Assembly (NCBI GenBank): GCA_013001485.1
Contig: JABDMN010000196.1
Location: 1-8,529 of the forward strand
Origin: Acidimicrobiia bacterium
GTDB lineage: Bacteria; Actinomycetota; Acidimicrobiia; Spongiisociales; UBA5794
Reading direction: 5' to 3'
Length of the DNA: 8,529 nt
The notes under the pieces were generated by a model. That model had not been told where the DNA came from. It did not search any database and worked only from the letters and a program-made list of their open reading frames with translations. Position numbers and translations under genes: made by a program. Below, one piece after another: positions 1 to 5,198 of this stretch. How positions within the stretch are numbered: the first letter of the stretch is position 1; each line of letters opens with the position of its first letter.

Positions 1-2
1 AC

Positions 3-872
3 CGTAGGACGTGGGCAGATGAGAACCTGCAGAGCCTGCGATACCTGTTCGAGCCGCTTCCGAGCAAGCTGTCGACGGGCGATGCTGCAGACCCGATGGC
101 ACAGGCCATGGGACAGTTCATGCCTTCCATGCTCGGGATGCAGGTTGGCTCGATGATGGGCTTTTCTGCTCAGCGGGCGTTGGGGCAATTCGACCTAGGG
201 CTGCCCGCGATGGATCAGCCCGGCCGCTACCTGATCGTCCCCAACCTCGAGGCCTTCGCCACCGAGCATGGTCTCGATCCGCGCCAGGTCCGCCTGTGGG
301 CCACCGCGATGGAATCCGCCCATCAGATGGTGGTGAATGTCGATTGGTTCCGGGGCGAGTTCCTCGACCGGGTCAACGCGTTCTTCACCGACCTCCACCT
401 CGACACCACGTCGATCCAGCAGCAACTCGAGTCGCTGCAGGGAGAGGGCGGGTTGCAGGCGCTGCTCGGAGGCGAAGCCGGAGACATGGAAGTCACCATG
501 GCCGGCCCCTTGTTCACCGGGCCGCACCAGGAGCAAGACAAGGCGTCGATCCAGGCGCTGCTGGCGTTCGTCGAGGGTTACGGGGCCCATCTGGTCCGAC
601 GTTCGATCGGCGAACTGATCCCCGAGTTGGACCGGATCGAGGAAGCTCAGAACCGACGCCGAGCCGAGCCGTCAGAGGCCGAGGAGGCCTTCAGCCGCCT
701 GGTCGGCCTCGACCTGGAACGCCACCGTGCCCGAACCGCCCAAGAGTTCTGCGCCGGCGTCGTCGATCGATGGGGCACCGAGCGCCTCGACGCGATCTGG
801 GAAGACGCAGAACAAGTCCCTCGCCTCGAAGAGCTATCCGACCCGATCGGCTGGGCAGCAAGACTTCTTTGA
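3..872 (+). CDS. Zincin_2/DUF2342-like protein, 5' end cut off, degenerate HExxH motif
   Basis: The frame is open from the left edge to TGA at 870-872, giving 289 visible C-terminal residues; the true start lies outside the window. It resembles the actinobacterial zinc-dependent metalloprotease-like family (COG5282, DUF2342/zincin_2, sometimes called F420-biosynthesis-associated). The hallmarks are the LGMQVGSMMG segment (about nt 135-164), an ALGQFDLGLP segment (about 180-209), and LIVPN before the helix that carries the zinc motif. Members normally have HExxH there followed by a further His or Arg. Here bases 309-323 read MESAH followed by Gln, so the first zinc-binding His is Met while the Glu and the second His remain. 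A downstream VEGYG (about 570-584) matches the region where the family has its Glu ligand (LLEGHA-like), and that Glu is kept. Family membership is fairly firm. Zinc binding and proteolysis are doubtful, and the cellular role is unknown even for intact members. Confidence 0.8.
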   Translation, partial: RRTWADENLQSLRYLFEPLPSKLSTGDAADPMAQAMGQFMPSMLGMQVGSMMGFSAQRALGQFDLGLPAMDQPGRYLIVPNLEAFATEHGLDPRQVRLWATAMESAHQMVVNVDWFRGEFLDRVNAFFTDLHLDTTSIQQQLESLQGEGGLQALLGGEAGDMEVTMAGPLFTGPHQEQDKASIQALLAFVEGYGAHLVRRSIGELIPELDRIEEAQNRRRAEPSEAEEAFSRLVGLDLERHRARTAQEFCAGVVDRWGTERLDAIWEDAEQVPRLEELSDPIGWAARLL

Positions 873-954
873 GTTCTCAGTTGTCAGCTGCCAGTTGTCA
901 GATGAGAGCTGATGCTTGCCGACAACTGGTCACTGACAACTGACAACTCTTGAC
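871..954. repeat. Degenerate 7-base-period repeat array between convergent genes
   Basis: Read from 871 in steps of seven, this stretch falls into twelve consecutive units. The left half is made of units such as CAGTTGT (878-884 and 892-898), CAGCTGC, CAGATGA and GAGCTGA. The right half contains CGACAAC (920-926) and TGACAAC (934-940 and 941-947), which are the reverse complement of the left unit in a rotated register. The array therefore changes strand in the middle. It begins on the last bases of the metalloprotease-like gene and ends just before the peroxiredoxin stop. Rotated, the unit is AGYTGNN, the same core as the array at 7682-7737. Its function is unknown. Confidence 0.75.
879..948. 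terminator. Nested stem-loop, candidate bidirectional terminator
   Basis: The inverted halves of the heptad array can form an outer 9-bp stem, AGTTGTCAG at 879-887 with its complement at 940-948. Inside it is a second 9-bp stem, CCAGTTGTC at 891-899 with GACAACTGG at 921-929. It lies between two convergent genes, so it could end transcription from both sides. No T-tract follows on either strand, so it is not a classical intrinsic terminator. Confidence 0.4.
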
Positions 955-960
955 ACTGCG

Positions 961-1422
961 TCAGCCGATGTTCTCGAGTGCTTCGACGACTGCTTCGAAC
1001 TCCCGGACTACGCCAAGCGAGTCCGTATTGATGATGTCGCGGATGATGCCGTCGGCGTCGAGCACGAATGTCCAGCGGTTGGCCGCCCCGACGGCTTCGT
1101 TGAACGCCCCGAAGGCCTTGGCGGTCTCGCCATGAGGCCAGTAGTCAGACAGCACCGGGAATCCGAAGCCGTTCTTGTCCGACCATTCCTTGTTGGAGAA
1201 GAGGGTGTCGCACGAAATCGCTACAACGTTGGCGTCGAGGTCGTTGAGTCGAGCGCGCTGATCGCGGATCGTGCACAACTCAGCTTCACAGTTGCCGGTG
1301 AACGGGAACGGGATGAACACGACAAGGCTCTTGTTCCCTTTGAGGGAATCGAGTGACACAGGGTTGCGATCCTGGTCGGGAAGCTCGAAGGGAGGGGCAG
1401 GTTGGCCGATCTGGGCAGTCAT
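961..1422 (-). CDS. AhpE/BCP-like peroxiredoxin
   Basis: This 153-residue thioredoxin-fold peroxidase should reduce hydrogen peroxide, organic peroxides or peroxynitrite in the cytoplasm. The ATG at 1422-1420 is chosen because AGGAGA (1433-1428) sits 5 bases upstream and because translation then begins MTAQIGQPAPPF, the normal peroxiredoxin N-terminus; a longer frame upstream adds 28 residues unlike the family. The active-site stretch PFPFTGNCEAELCTIRD (residues 38-54) holds the peroxidatic Cys45 with Thr42 and Arg53. SDYWPHGETAKAFGAFNE (92-109) and the following AANRWTFVLD closely resemble mycobacterial AhpE. Unlike 1-Cys AhpE, a second Cys lies five residues on (Cys50), as in BCP/PrxQ enzymes where it is the resolving Cys. 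A third, Cys71, follows a beta strand. The gene diverges from the VOC gene. Family assignment is firm; the reductant is unknown. Confidence 0.93.
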   Translation of the reverse strand: MTAQIGQPAPPFELPDQDRNPVSLDSLKGNKSLVVFIPFPFTGNCEAELCTIRDQRARLNDLDANVVAISCDTLFSNKEWSDKNGFGFPVLSDYWPHGETAKAFGAFNEAVGAANRWTFVLDADGIIRDIINTDSLGVVREFEAVVEALENIG

Positions 1423-1427
1423 GGAGA

Positions 1428-1433
1428 TCTCCT
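1428..1433 (-). promoter_or_regulatory. Ribosome binding site of the peroxiredoxin gene
   Basis: AGGAGA on the minus strand lies 5 bases before ATG 1422-1420. It decides the start in favour of the 153-residue form over the longer open frame that begins at 1506. Confidence 0.75.
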
Positions 1434-1451
1434 GGTCGTTGGTGCGAGGCG

Positions 1452-1480
1452 AAGTTAGCCCGTGGTCGATGGCTACCGAA
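1452..1480 (-). promoter_or_regulatory. Weak candidate promoter for the peroxiredoxin gene
   Basis: On the minus strand TAACTT (1457-1452) fits the TAnnnT pattern of actinobacterial -10 boxes. TTCGGT (1480-1475), a poor -35, lies 17 bases upstream. Transcription would begin near 1445, giving a leader of about 23 bases that includes the ribosome binding site. The whole 1423-1562 interval between the divergent genes must hold both promoters; I found no convincing -10 for the VOC gene. Confidence 0.25.
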
Positions 1481-1550
1481 CCCTCCCCGGAATTCGTCGG
1501 ACCCAATCCGTATTGTTCTCGGGGACGGCGCGGGTGCGTCGCAGAGTCCG

Positions 1551-1556
1551 AGGAGG
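1551..1556 (+). promoter_or_regulatory. Ribosome binding site of the VOC gene
   Basis: A perfect AGGAGG lies 6 bases before ATG 1563-1565. It fixes the start there, although the frame stays open upstream to 1353 through the divergent promoter region and the peroxiredoxin N-terminus. Confidence 0.85.
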
Positions 1557-1562
1557 GACCAG

Positions 1563-2378
1563 ATGGGGAAGTATCCGCACGGCCTGTTCACGTGGGCCGA
1601 TCTTGCGTCAGTCGACATCGATGGCGCCAAGGCCTTCTACGCCGGCCTTCTTGGCTGGGACGCCGAGGACCAGTTCGATCCTGACGGCAACTTCATCTAC
1701 ACGATGTTCAGCAAGGACGGCAAGACCACTGCGGGCCTCGGCAAGATGCCCGATGAGTTGGCCGCACAACCGGGGATGCCAGGAGGGCTGTGGAGTAGCT
1801 ACGTCAACGTCGACGACGCCGACTCCGTGATCCAGAAGGCGACCGCCAATGGCGGCACGGTGATGATGCCGGCCATGGACGTGATGACCTCGGGTCGGAT
1901 GGCCTTCCTGACCGACCCGTCCGGGGCGACGTTTGGCATCTGGCAGGCGCGCGACTTCCCTGGAGCGGGCGTGTTCAATGAGCACGGCGCCATGACGTGG
2001 AACGAGTTGGCCACCCGAGACGTCGAGGGCGCCCGAGCTTTCTACGAGGCCACTTTCGGATGGGGTTTCGAGCTGATGCAGGAGGCTCCGGAATACTGGG
2101 GCATCATGCTCGACACCAAGGTCGAAGGAGATGGCGACGCCGACGACAACATGAACGGCGGAGTCATGGCGATGGGCGAGAACTTCCCGCCTGAGATGCC
2201 GCCGTTCTGGGGCGTCTACTTCCAGGTCGACGACGCTGCAGCATCCATCGCCAAGGCGTCCGAGCTGGGCGGTTCCGTGGCGTTCGGGCCGATGGATACC
2301 AACGCCGGCGTGATCGCCGTCCTGTCTGACCCGCAGGGAGGGGCGTTCAGCGTGATCCAGGTAGCGACGGCGGCCTGA
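1563..2378 (+). CDS. Two-domain VOC (glyoxalase-fold) protein, CFP32/Rv0577-like
   Basis: This 271-residue protein is a tandem of two vicinal-oxygen-chelate modules, about residues 8-129 and 142-268. Each begins with a W-ELAT/WADL-type strand and an AKAFYAGLLGW or ARAFYEATFGW helix, continues with YVNVDD (80-85) or YFQVDD (219-224), and ends in a matching pair: GRMAFLTDPSGATFGIWQA and GVIAVLSDPQGGAFSVIQVA. Architecture, length and wording match mycobacterial CFP32 (Rv0577, 261 residues), a secreted antigen annotated as a glyoxalase-like protein whose substrate is not settled. There is no signal peptide. VOC proteins can be metal-dependent lyases, isomerases, dioxygenases or binding proteins, and nothing here identifies the substrate. 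An acidic Asp/Gly-rich insert (about 188-196) lies in the second domain. The gene diverges from the peroxiredoxin gene, suggesting but not proving a shared stress or detoxification role. Confidence 0.9.
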   Translation: MGKYPHGLFTWADLASVDIDGAKAFYAGLLGWDAEDQFDPDGNFIYTMFSKDGKTTAGLGKMPDELAAQPGMPGGLWSSYVNVDDADSVIQKATANGGTVMMPAMDVMTSGRMAFLTDPSGATFGIWQARDFPGAGVFNEHGAMTWNELATRDVEGARAFYEATFGWGFELMQEAPEYWGIMLDTKVEGDGDADDNMNGGVMAMGENFPPEMPPFWGVYFQVDDAAASIAKASELGGSVAFGPMDTNAGVIAVLSDPQGGAFSVIQVATAA

Positions 2379-2393
2379 TCCATGCGACACTCG

Positions 2394-2424
2394 GCGGTCC
2401 CTGGGGAACAGCCCCGGGGACCGC
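2394..2424. terminator. GC-rich hairpin between convergent VOC and response-regulator genes
   Basis: Bases 2394-2406 pair with 2412-2424 in a 13-position stem around a 5-base loop (AACAG). Twelve pairs are Watson-Crick and one is T-G at 2402/2416, a G-U wobble in the plus-strand RNA but an A-C mismatch in the minus-strand RNA. The hairpin starts 15 bases after the VOC stop codon and ends 23 bases from the response-regulator stop. It suits a bidirectional terminator, although neither side has a T-tract, which is common in GC-rich actinobacteria. Confidence 0.6.
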
Positions 2425-2447
2425 TCGCGTTCGGACCCAACCGATGC

Positions 2448-3113
2448 CTAGGCGACGATGCGGTACCCGACGCCCCGGATGGTCTCGATCCGCGGCGCCG
2501 CCTCGACCTTTTCCAGCTTGCGACGCAACCGGCGAATGTGCTGGTCGAGAGTCTTCGAGTCGGACCAGCCAAACCCCCAGATCTCGCCGAGCAGGTCCTC
2601 GCGAGACACGACACGGCCCGAGCGCGCCATCAGCATCTTGAGGACCTCGAACTCCTTGCGGGGCAGATCGAACGCCTCATCGTCGACCCGGAGCTGATAT
2701 CGCCCGGCGTCGAGGACGGCGGATCCCACAGCGATCACCTCGCCGTTCTCGACGGTCGTCTTGCGGAGAGCGACCCTGATGCGGGCTACCAGCTCTCGGA
2801 TCGAGTACGGCTTGGTGAGGTAGTCGTCTGCCCCCAACTCGAGAGCCGCGACCACGTCGGCTTCGGTGTCCTTTGCAGAGACGACGATGACCGGGGTTGA
2901 GGACGAATCGCGAATGCGACGGAGCACGTCGAGCCCGCTCATCCCCGGGAGCATGAGGTCGAGAAGGACGATGTCGGGAAGACGCTCCCTGACGAGATCG
3001 AGCCCGTCGCGGCCGTTCTCGGCTGCCAGGACCGCGTAGCCCTCCTTCCCGAGTGAGACCTCGAGCGCCTCGGCGTAGGCCGGTTCGTCCTCGATAACGA
3101 GCACGGATATCAC
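2448..3113 (-). CDS. regX3: OmpR/PhoB-family response regulator, RegX3-like
   Basis: This 221-residue cytoplasmic transcription factor has a receiver domain (about 1-115) and a winged-helix DNA-binding domain (about 127-221). Receiver landmarks are all present: acidic pocket Glu8-Asp9, phosphoacceptor Asp52 in LLDLMLPGMSG, Ser79, Tyr98 and Lys101 in ADDYLTKPYS. The C-terminal half has the family's PRKEFEVLKMLM strand-helix and the TLDQHIRRLRRKLE recognition region before GVGYRIV. The receiver wording, especially LMLPGMSG and GADDYLTKPYSIRELVARIR, closely matches mycobacterial RegX3, which controls phosphate-starvation genes. The GTG at 3113-3111 is chosen because it overlaps the kinase stop as GTGA and gives the canonical ISVLVIEDE start; a longer frame into the kinase gene is not credible. 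Co-translation with the kinase and the nearby phoU-like gene support a phosphate role; the symbol rests on similarity. Confidence 0.9.
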   Translation of the reverse strand: MISVLVIEDEPAYAEALEVSLGKEGYAVLAAENGRDGLDLVRERLPDIVLLDLMLPGMSGLDVLRRIRDSSSTPVIVVSAKDTEADVVAALELGADDYLTKPYSIRELVARIRVALRKTTVENGEVIAVGSAVLDAGRYQLRVDDEAFDLPRKEFEVLKMLMARSGRVVSREDLLGEIWGFGWSDSKTLDQHIRRLRRKLEKVEAAPRIETIRGVGYRIVA

Positions 3114-4318
3114 GGGGCACCACTCAATGCAGGGAACACGAGGGTAAAGGTCGTTCCTCTTCCGGGATTCGACTCGACAGCGACGTCGCCCCGGTGGTTG
3201 AGCACGACGTGCCGAACGATCGACAGGCCGAGACCGGTACCACCGGTGGCCCGGCTCCGTGCCGGGTCGACCCTGTAGAAACGCTCGAAGATTCGCTCCT
3301 GGTGCGCTTCGGGAATCCCGATGCCGTGGTCGGCGATGCGGATGACAACCTTGCCGGCGTCCTCGAACGCCTCGACGAGCACCGGCCCCTCGGGGAGACT
3401 GTCCTTGTCCCATCGCGAGTACTTGATTGCGTTGTCCAGCAGATTGGTGATCGCCGACACGAGCTGGCGGCGGTCACCGGCCACCCGCAGACCAGGGTCG
3501 GCTTCCTTGATTTCCAGGGGAACGACCGACTCTGCCGCCGCCACCGCGACAGACCCGGCGGCCTCACGCAGGAGATCGTTCACCAGGATCGGCTCGTCCG
3601 AAACGGTCCCGGACTCGACATGGGAAAGGCTGAGGATGTCGTCGACGAGAGATGACATGCGCGTCGCCTGGTCCATGAGGCGACGGCTCAACCGCCTACG
3701 AACCTCCGCGTCGTCTGTCTCCTCCAGCGTCTCGGCGAGGACCGACAGTGCACCGAGCGGAGTCTTGAGTTCGTGGCTCACGTTGGCCACGAAGTCGCGT
3801 CTGATGGCCTCGACGCGACGCTGGTCGGTGACATCGGTGACAAAGACCACGACGGCTTCGGACTCGGACATCGGCACCGCCTCGACCTGAAGACGTCGCC
3901 GGCGCGGGGAGTACAGATCAACCTCAGCCTCAGCGCCCACCCGGTTGAGGGACACCTGGCCGGCGAGTTCGGCGATCTTGCGCTCGGCGACAGCATCTCC
4001 GTGGCGACCTCCGACATAGGGGGCCGCTGCCGGATTCGTGTAGATCGGTGTCGCATCGTGGTCGACGATCAGCACGCCCACGGGCGACCTGTCGAGTGCA
4101 CCGGCCAGCGCGATGTTGTCGGACGTCTGGGCCAGGAGGAGGCTGGAGATCTCGTCGATCGAACTGTCGACATCCCGTGACGCGTCGTCGACCAGCAAAC
4201 CGAGGCGTCTGGCGAGATCCCGTCTCGCCGCACCCAGTCGGCGCAATCTCACCCATAGGGCAACGGCGACCGCGGCCAAGCCAACAATCGCGACAACGAA
4301 GACGACGTCAAGCATCAC
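3110..4318 (-). CDS. senX3: Membrane sensor histidine kinase, SenX3/PhoR-like
   Basis: At 402 residues this is close to mycobacterial SenX3 (about 410). One membrane segment (residues 4-23) is followed by an Arg-rich cytoplasmic stretch. A PAS-type domain (about 70-165, with ALDRSPVGVLIVD and YTNPAAA) is next, then HisKA with phosphoacceptor His182 in FVANVSHELKTPLGAL. The HATPase domain has an N-box around Asn292-Asn296, a G1 box DHGIGI (330-335), an F region FERFYRVDPARSRA and a G2 box GGTGLGLS (359-366). There is almost no extracytoplasmic loop, so it probably does not sense phosphate directly; in known systems the signal comes through Pst and PhoU. The first codons are GTG (4318-4316) then ATG (4315-4313), and either could start. 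No ribosome binding site is visible, but a -10 box lies just upstream, fitting a leaderless mRNA. The gene overlaps the response regulator gene by 4 bases and diverges from phoU. Confidence 0.92.
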   Translation of the reverse strand: MMLDVVFVVAIVGLAAVAVALWVRLRRLGAARRDLARRLGLLVDDASRDVDSSIDEISSLLLAQTSDNIALAGALDRSPVGVLIVDHDATPIYTNPAAAPYVGGRHGDAVAERKIAELAGQVSLNRVGAEAEVDLYSPRRRRLQVEAVPMSESEAVVVFVTDVTDQRRVEAIRRDFVANVSHELKTPLGALSVLAETLEETDDAEVRRRLSRRLMDQATRMSSLVDDILSLSHVESGTVSDEPILVNDLLREAAGSVAVAAAESVVPLEIKEADPGLRVAGDRRQLVSAITNLLDNAIKYSRWDKDSLPEGPVLVEAFEDAGKVVIRIADHGIGIPEAHQERIFERFYRVDPARSRATGGTGLGLSIVRHVVLNHRGDVAVESNPGRGTTFTLVFPALSGAP

Positions 4319-4322
4319 CGGG

Positions 4323-4328
4323 ACTATA
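4323..4328 (-). promoter_or_regulatory. -10 box for a leaderless senX3-like mRNA
   Basis: Minus-strand TATAGT (4328-4323) is a good actinobacterial -10 element. Counting its last base as -7 puts transcription start near 4316, within a base or two of the GTG at 4318 or the ATG at 4315. That, and the lack of a Shine-Dalgarno sequence, suggest a leaderless transcript. No clear -35 lies 16-18 bases upstream. Confidence 0.5.
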
Positions 4329-4352
4329 CGAACGCCTGAGGGCCCACACGCC

Positions 4353-4372
4353 CGAATCCCTGCCTGGATTCG
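4353..4372. promoter_or_regulatory. Perfect 7-bp inverted repeat upstream of the senX3-like promoter
   Basis: CGAATCC (4353-4359) and GGATTCG (4366-4372) are exact reverse complements separated by 6 bases. The repeat lies about 37-56 bases upstream of the predicted kinase start, where a dimeric regulator could bind. It is a candidate operator only; short perfect dyads also occur by chance. Confidence 0.3.
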
Positions 4373-4385
4373 CCCCGGTCTGAGA

Positions 4386-4429
4386 ATTCATCCTCGGTTC
4401 ACTCTCAGGCCAGGCCGAGTTCAGACTCG
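4386..4429 (+). promoter_or_regulatory. Candidate PHO box / RegX3 operator, three TTCA 11-mers in phase
   Basis: Three units, ATTCATCCTCG (4386-4396), GTTCACTCTCA (4397-4407) and GTTCAGACTCG (4419-4429), each carry TTCA at the same offset. Their starts are 11 and 22 bases apart, so they occupy slots 1, 2 and 4 of an 11-base ladder; slot 3 (4408-4418) does not match. Actinobacterial PhoP operators are direct repeats of about 11 bases beginning GTTCACC, and the three units match that 7-mer at 5, 6 and 5 positions. The repeats sit between the senX3-like and phoU-like genes and read toward phoU. Binding by the regulator at 2448-3113 is inferred. Confidence 0.6.
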
Positions 4430-4445
4430 AGGCCGCTACCAATGC

Positions 4446-4474
4446 GTGATCGACCTGAGCCCTGGCCGTAGAGT
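4446..4474 (+). promoter_or_regulatory. Candidate promoter of the phoU-like gene
   Basis: TAGAGT (4469-4474) fits the TAnnnT -10 pattern, and GTGATC (4446-4451), sharing only TGA with the -35 consensus, lies 17 bases upstream. Transcription would start near 4481, leaving about 19 bases before the GTG start and including the purine-rich ribosome binding site. The PHO-box candidate ends 17 bases upstream of this -35, consistent with an activator site. Confidence 0.35.
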
Positions 4475-4486
4475 TCCTCGGGCATC

Positions 4487-4494
4487 GAGAAAGG
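4487..4494 (+). promoter_or_regulatory. Ribosome binding site of the phoU-like gene
   Basis: GAGAAAGG lies 5 bases before the GTG at 4500-4502 and favours it over the in-frame GTG at 4446, which would add 18 residues unlike PhoU and falls inside the predicted promoter. Confidence 0.55.
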
Positions 4495-4499
4495 CACCT

Positions 4500-5195
4500 G
4501 TGGCCGACACCGACCACGAACACGAAGAAATCCGACACCAATTCGAGGACGCCCTCGATTCCATCCGGCAAGGACTCGTTGGGCTCGGATCGCTCGTCGT
4601 CGCAAACACCCGAAGAGCTGGCGAAGTACTGCTCGAGGATGATGTCGACCTTGCGAACGAGGTCTTCGAGGCCGACGCCGAGATCGACGAGACGTACGCC
4701 GACCTGGAGAAGCAAACCTTCCTGACGCTGGCTCGGCAACAGCCGGTGGCCGGGGACCTGCGGTTCCTGGTGTCCGCCACCCGCATCCTCTACGAGCTGG
4801 AACGATCGGGAGATCTCGCGGTCAACTGCGTCAAGGCCCACCGGCGCATGGACGGCTTCCCCGATTCGCCCCGCATCCGTTCCATCTTCGAGAGGCTCGT
4901 TCGAGACTCAACGATGTTGTTCGGCAAGGGTGTCGACGCCATTGCCGACATGGACGAGCGGGCGGGCTACCGGCTGGACCAGGAGGATGACATCGTCGAC
5001 GCGACCGTCAGCGAGTTCTACGCCGCCATCGGCCAGGAGTCACGATCGATCGGGCTCGAGGCAGCTATCGAGCTCTCCCGTATCGGCCGGTATCTGGAGC
5101 GCATCGCCGACCACGCAGTCAACATTGGCGAGAACGTCACCTACGTCATGACCGCGAGCTTCCCCCAGTCGCAAGGCTCGTCCGAGGAGGAGTGA
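4500..5195 (+). CDS. phoU: PhoU-like phosphate signalling regulator
   Basis: This 231-residue, almost wholly helical cytoplasmic protein has the two-fold PhoU repeat of three-helix bundles, about residues 11-115 and 120-220. The metal-binding ExxxD signatures appear at matching places in the two halves: Glu101-Asp105 in YELERSGDLAVN and Glu200-Asp204 in YLERIADHAVNIGE. PVAGDLRFLVSATRI (82-96) is also typical. In known systems PhoU connects the Pst phosphate transporter to the PhoR/SenX3 kinase and keeps the response regulator inactive when phosphate is ample. Length matches the family (about 210-240). The start is a GTG supported by the ribosome binding site at 4487-4494; the acidic, His-containing first ten residues and the QSQGSSEEE tail are lineage-specific. 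It diverges from the kinase operon, as phoU does in Streptomyces, and lies downstream of the candidate PHO box. It ends 3 bases from the convergent lipoprotein gene. Confidence 0.92.
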   Translation: MADTDHEHEEIRHQFEDALDSIRQGLVGLGSLVVANTRRAGEVLLEDDVDLANEVFEADAEIDETYADLEKQTFLTLARQQPVAGDLRFLVSATRILYELERSGDLAVNCVKAHRRMDGFPDSPRIRSIFERLVRDSTMLFGKGVDAIADMDERAGYRLDQEDDIVDATVSEFYAAIGQESRSIGLEAAIELSRIGRYLERIADHAVNIGENVTYVMTASFPQSQGSSEEE

Positions 5196-5198
5196 GCC

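Noticed and set aside
878..948. A CRISPR array, because of regularly repeated short units.
   Set aside because: The units are only 7 bases with no spacers, and half are inverted. No cas gene is present.
1353..1562. An upstream extension of the VOC gene by 70 codons.
   Set aside because: It runs antisense through the peroxiredoxin start and has no VOC similarity, while a perfect AGGAGG precedes ATG 1563.
3114..3413. An N-terminal extension of the response regulator frame into the kinase gene.
   Set aside because: The receiver domain begins at ISVLVIEDE right after GTG 3113, and the GTGA overlap with the kinase stop is the usual operon arrangement.
4113..4499. An upstream extension of the phoU-like gene into the kinase gene.
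   Set aside because: The added residues are Arg/Ser-rich shadow sequence, and the extension would cover the divergent promoter region. The GTG at 4500 has a ribosome binding site and yields a normal PhoU length.
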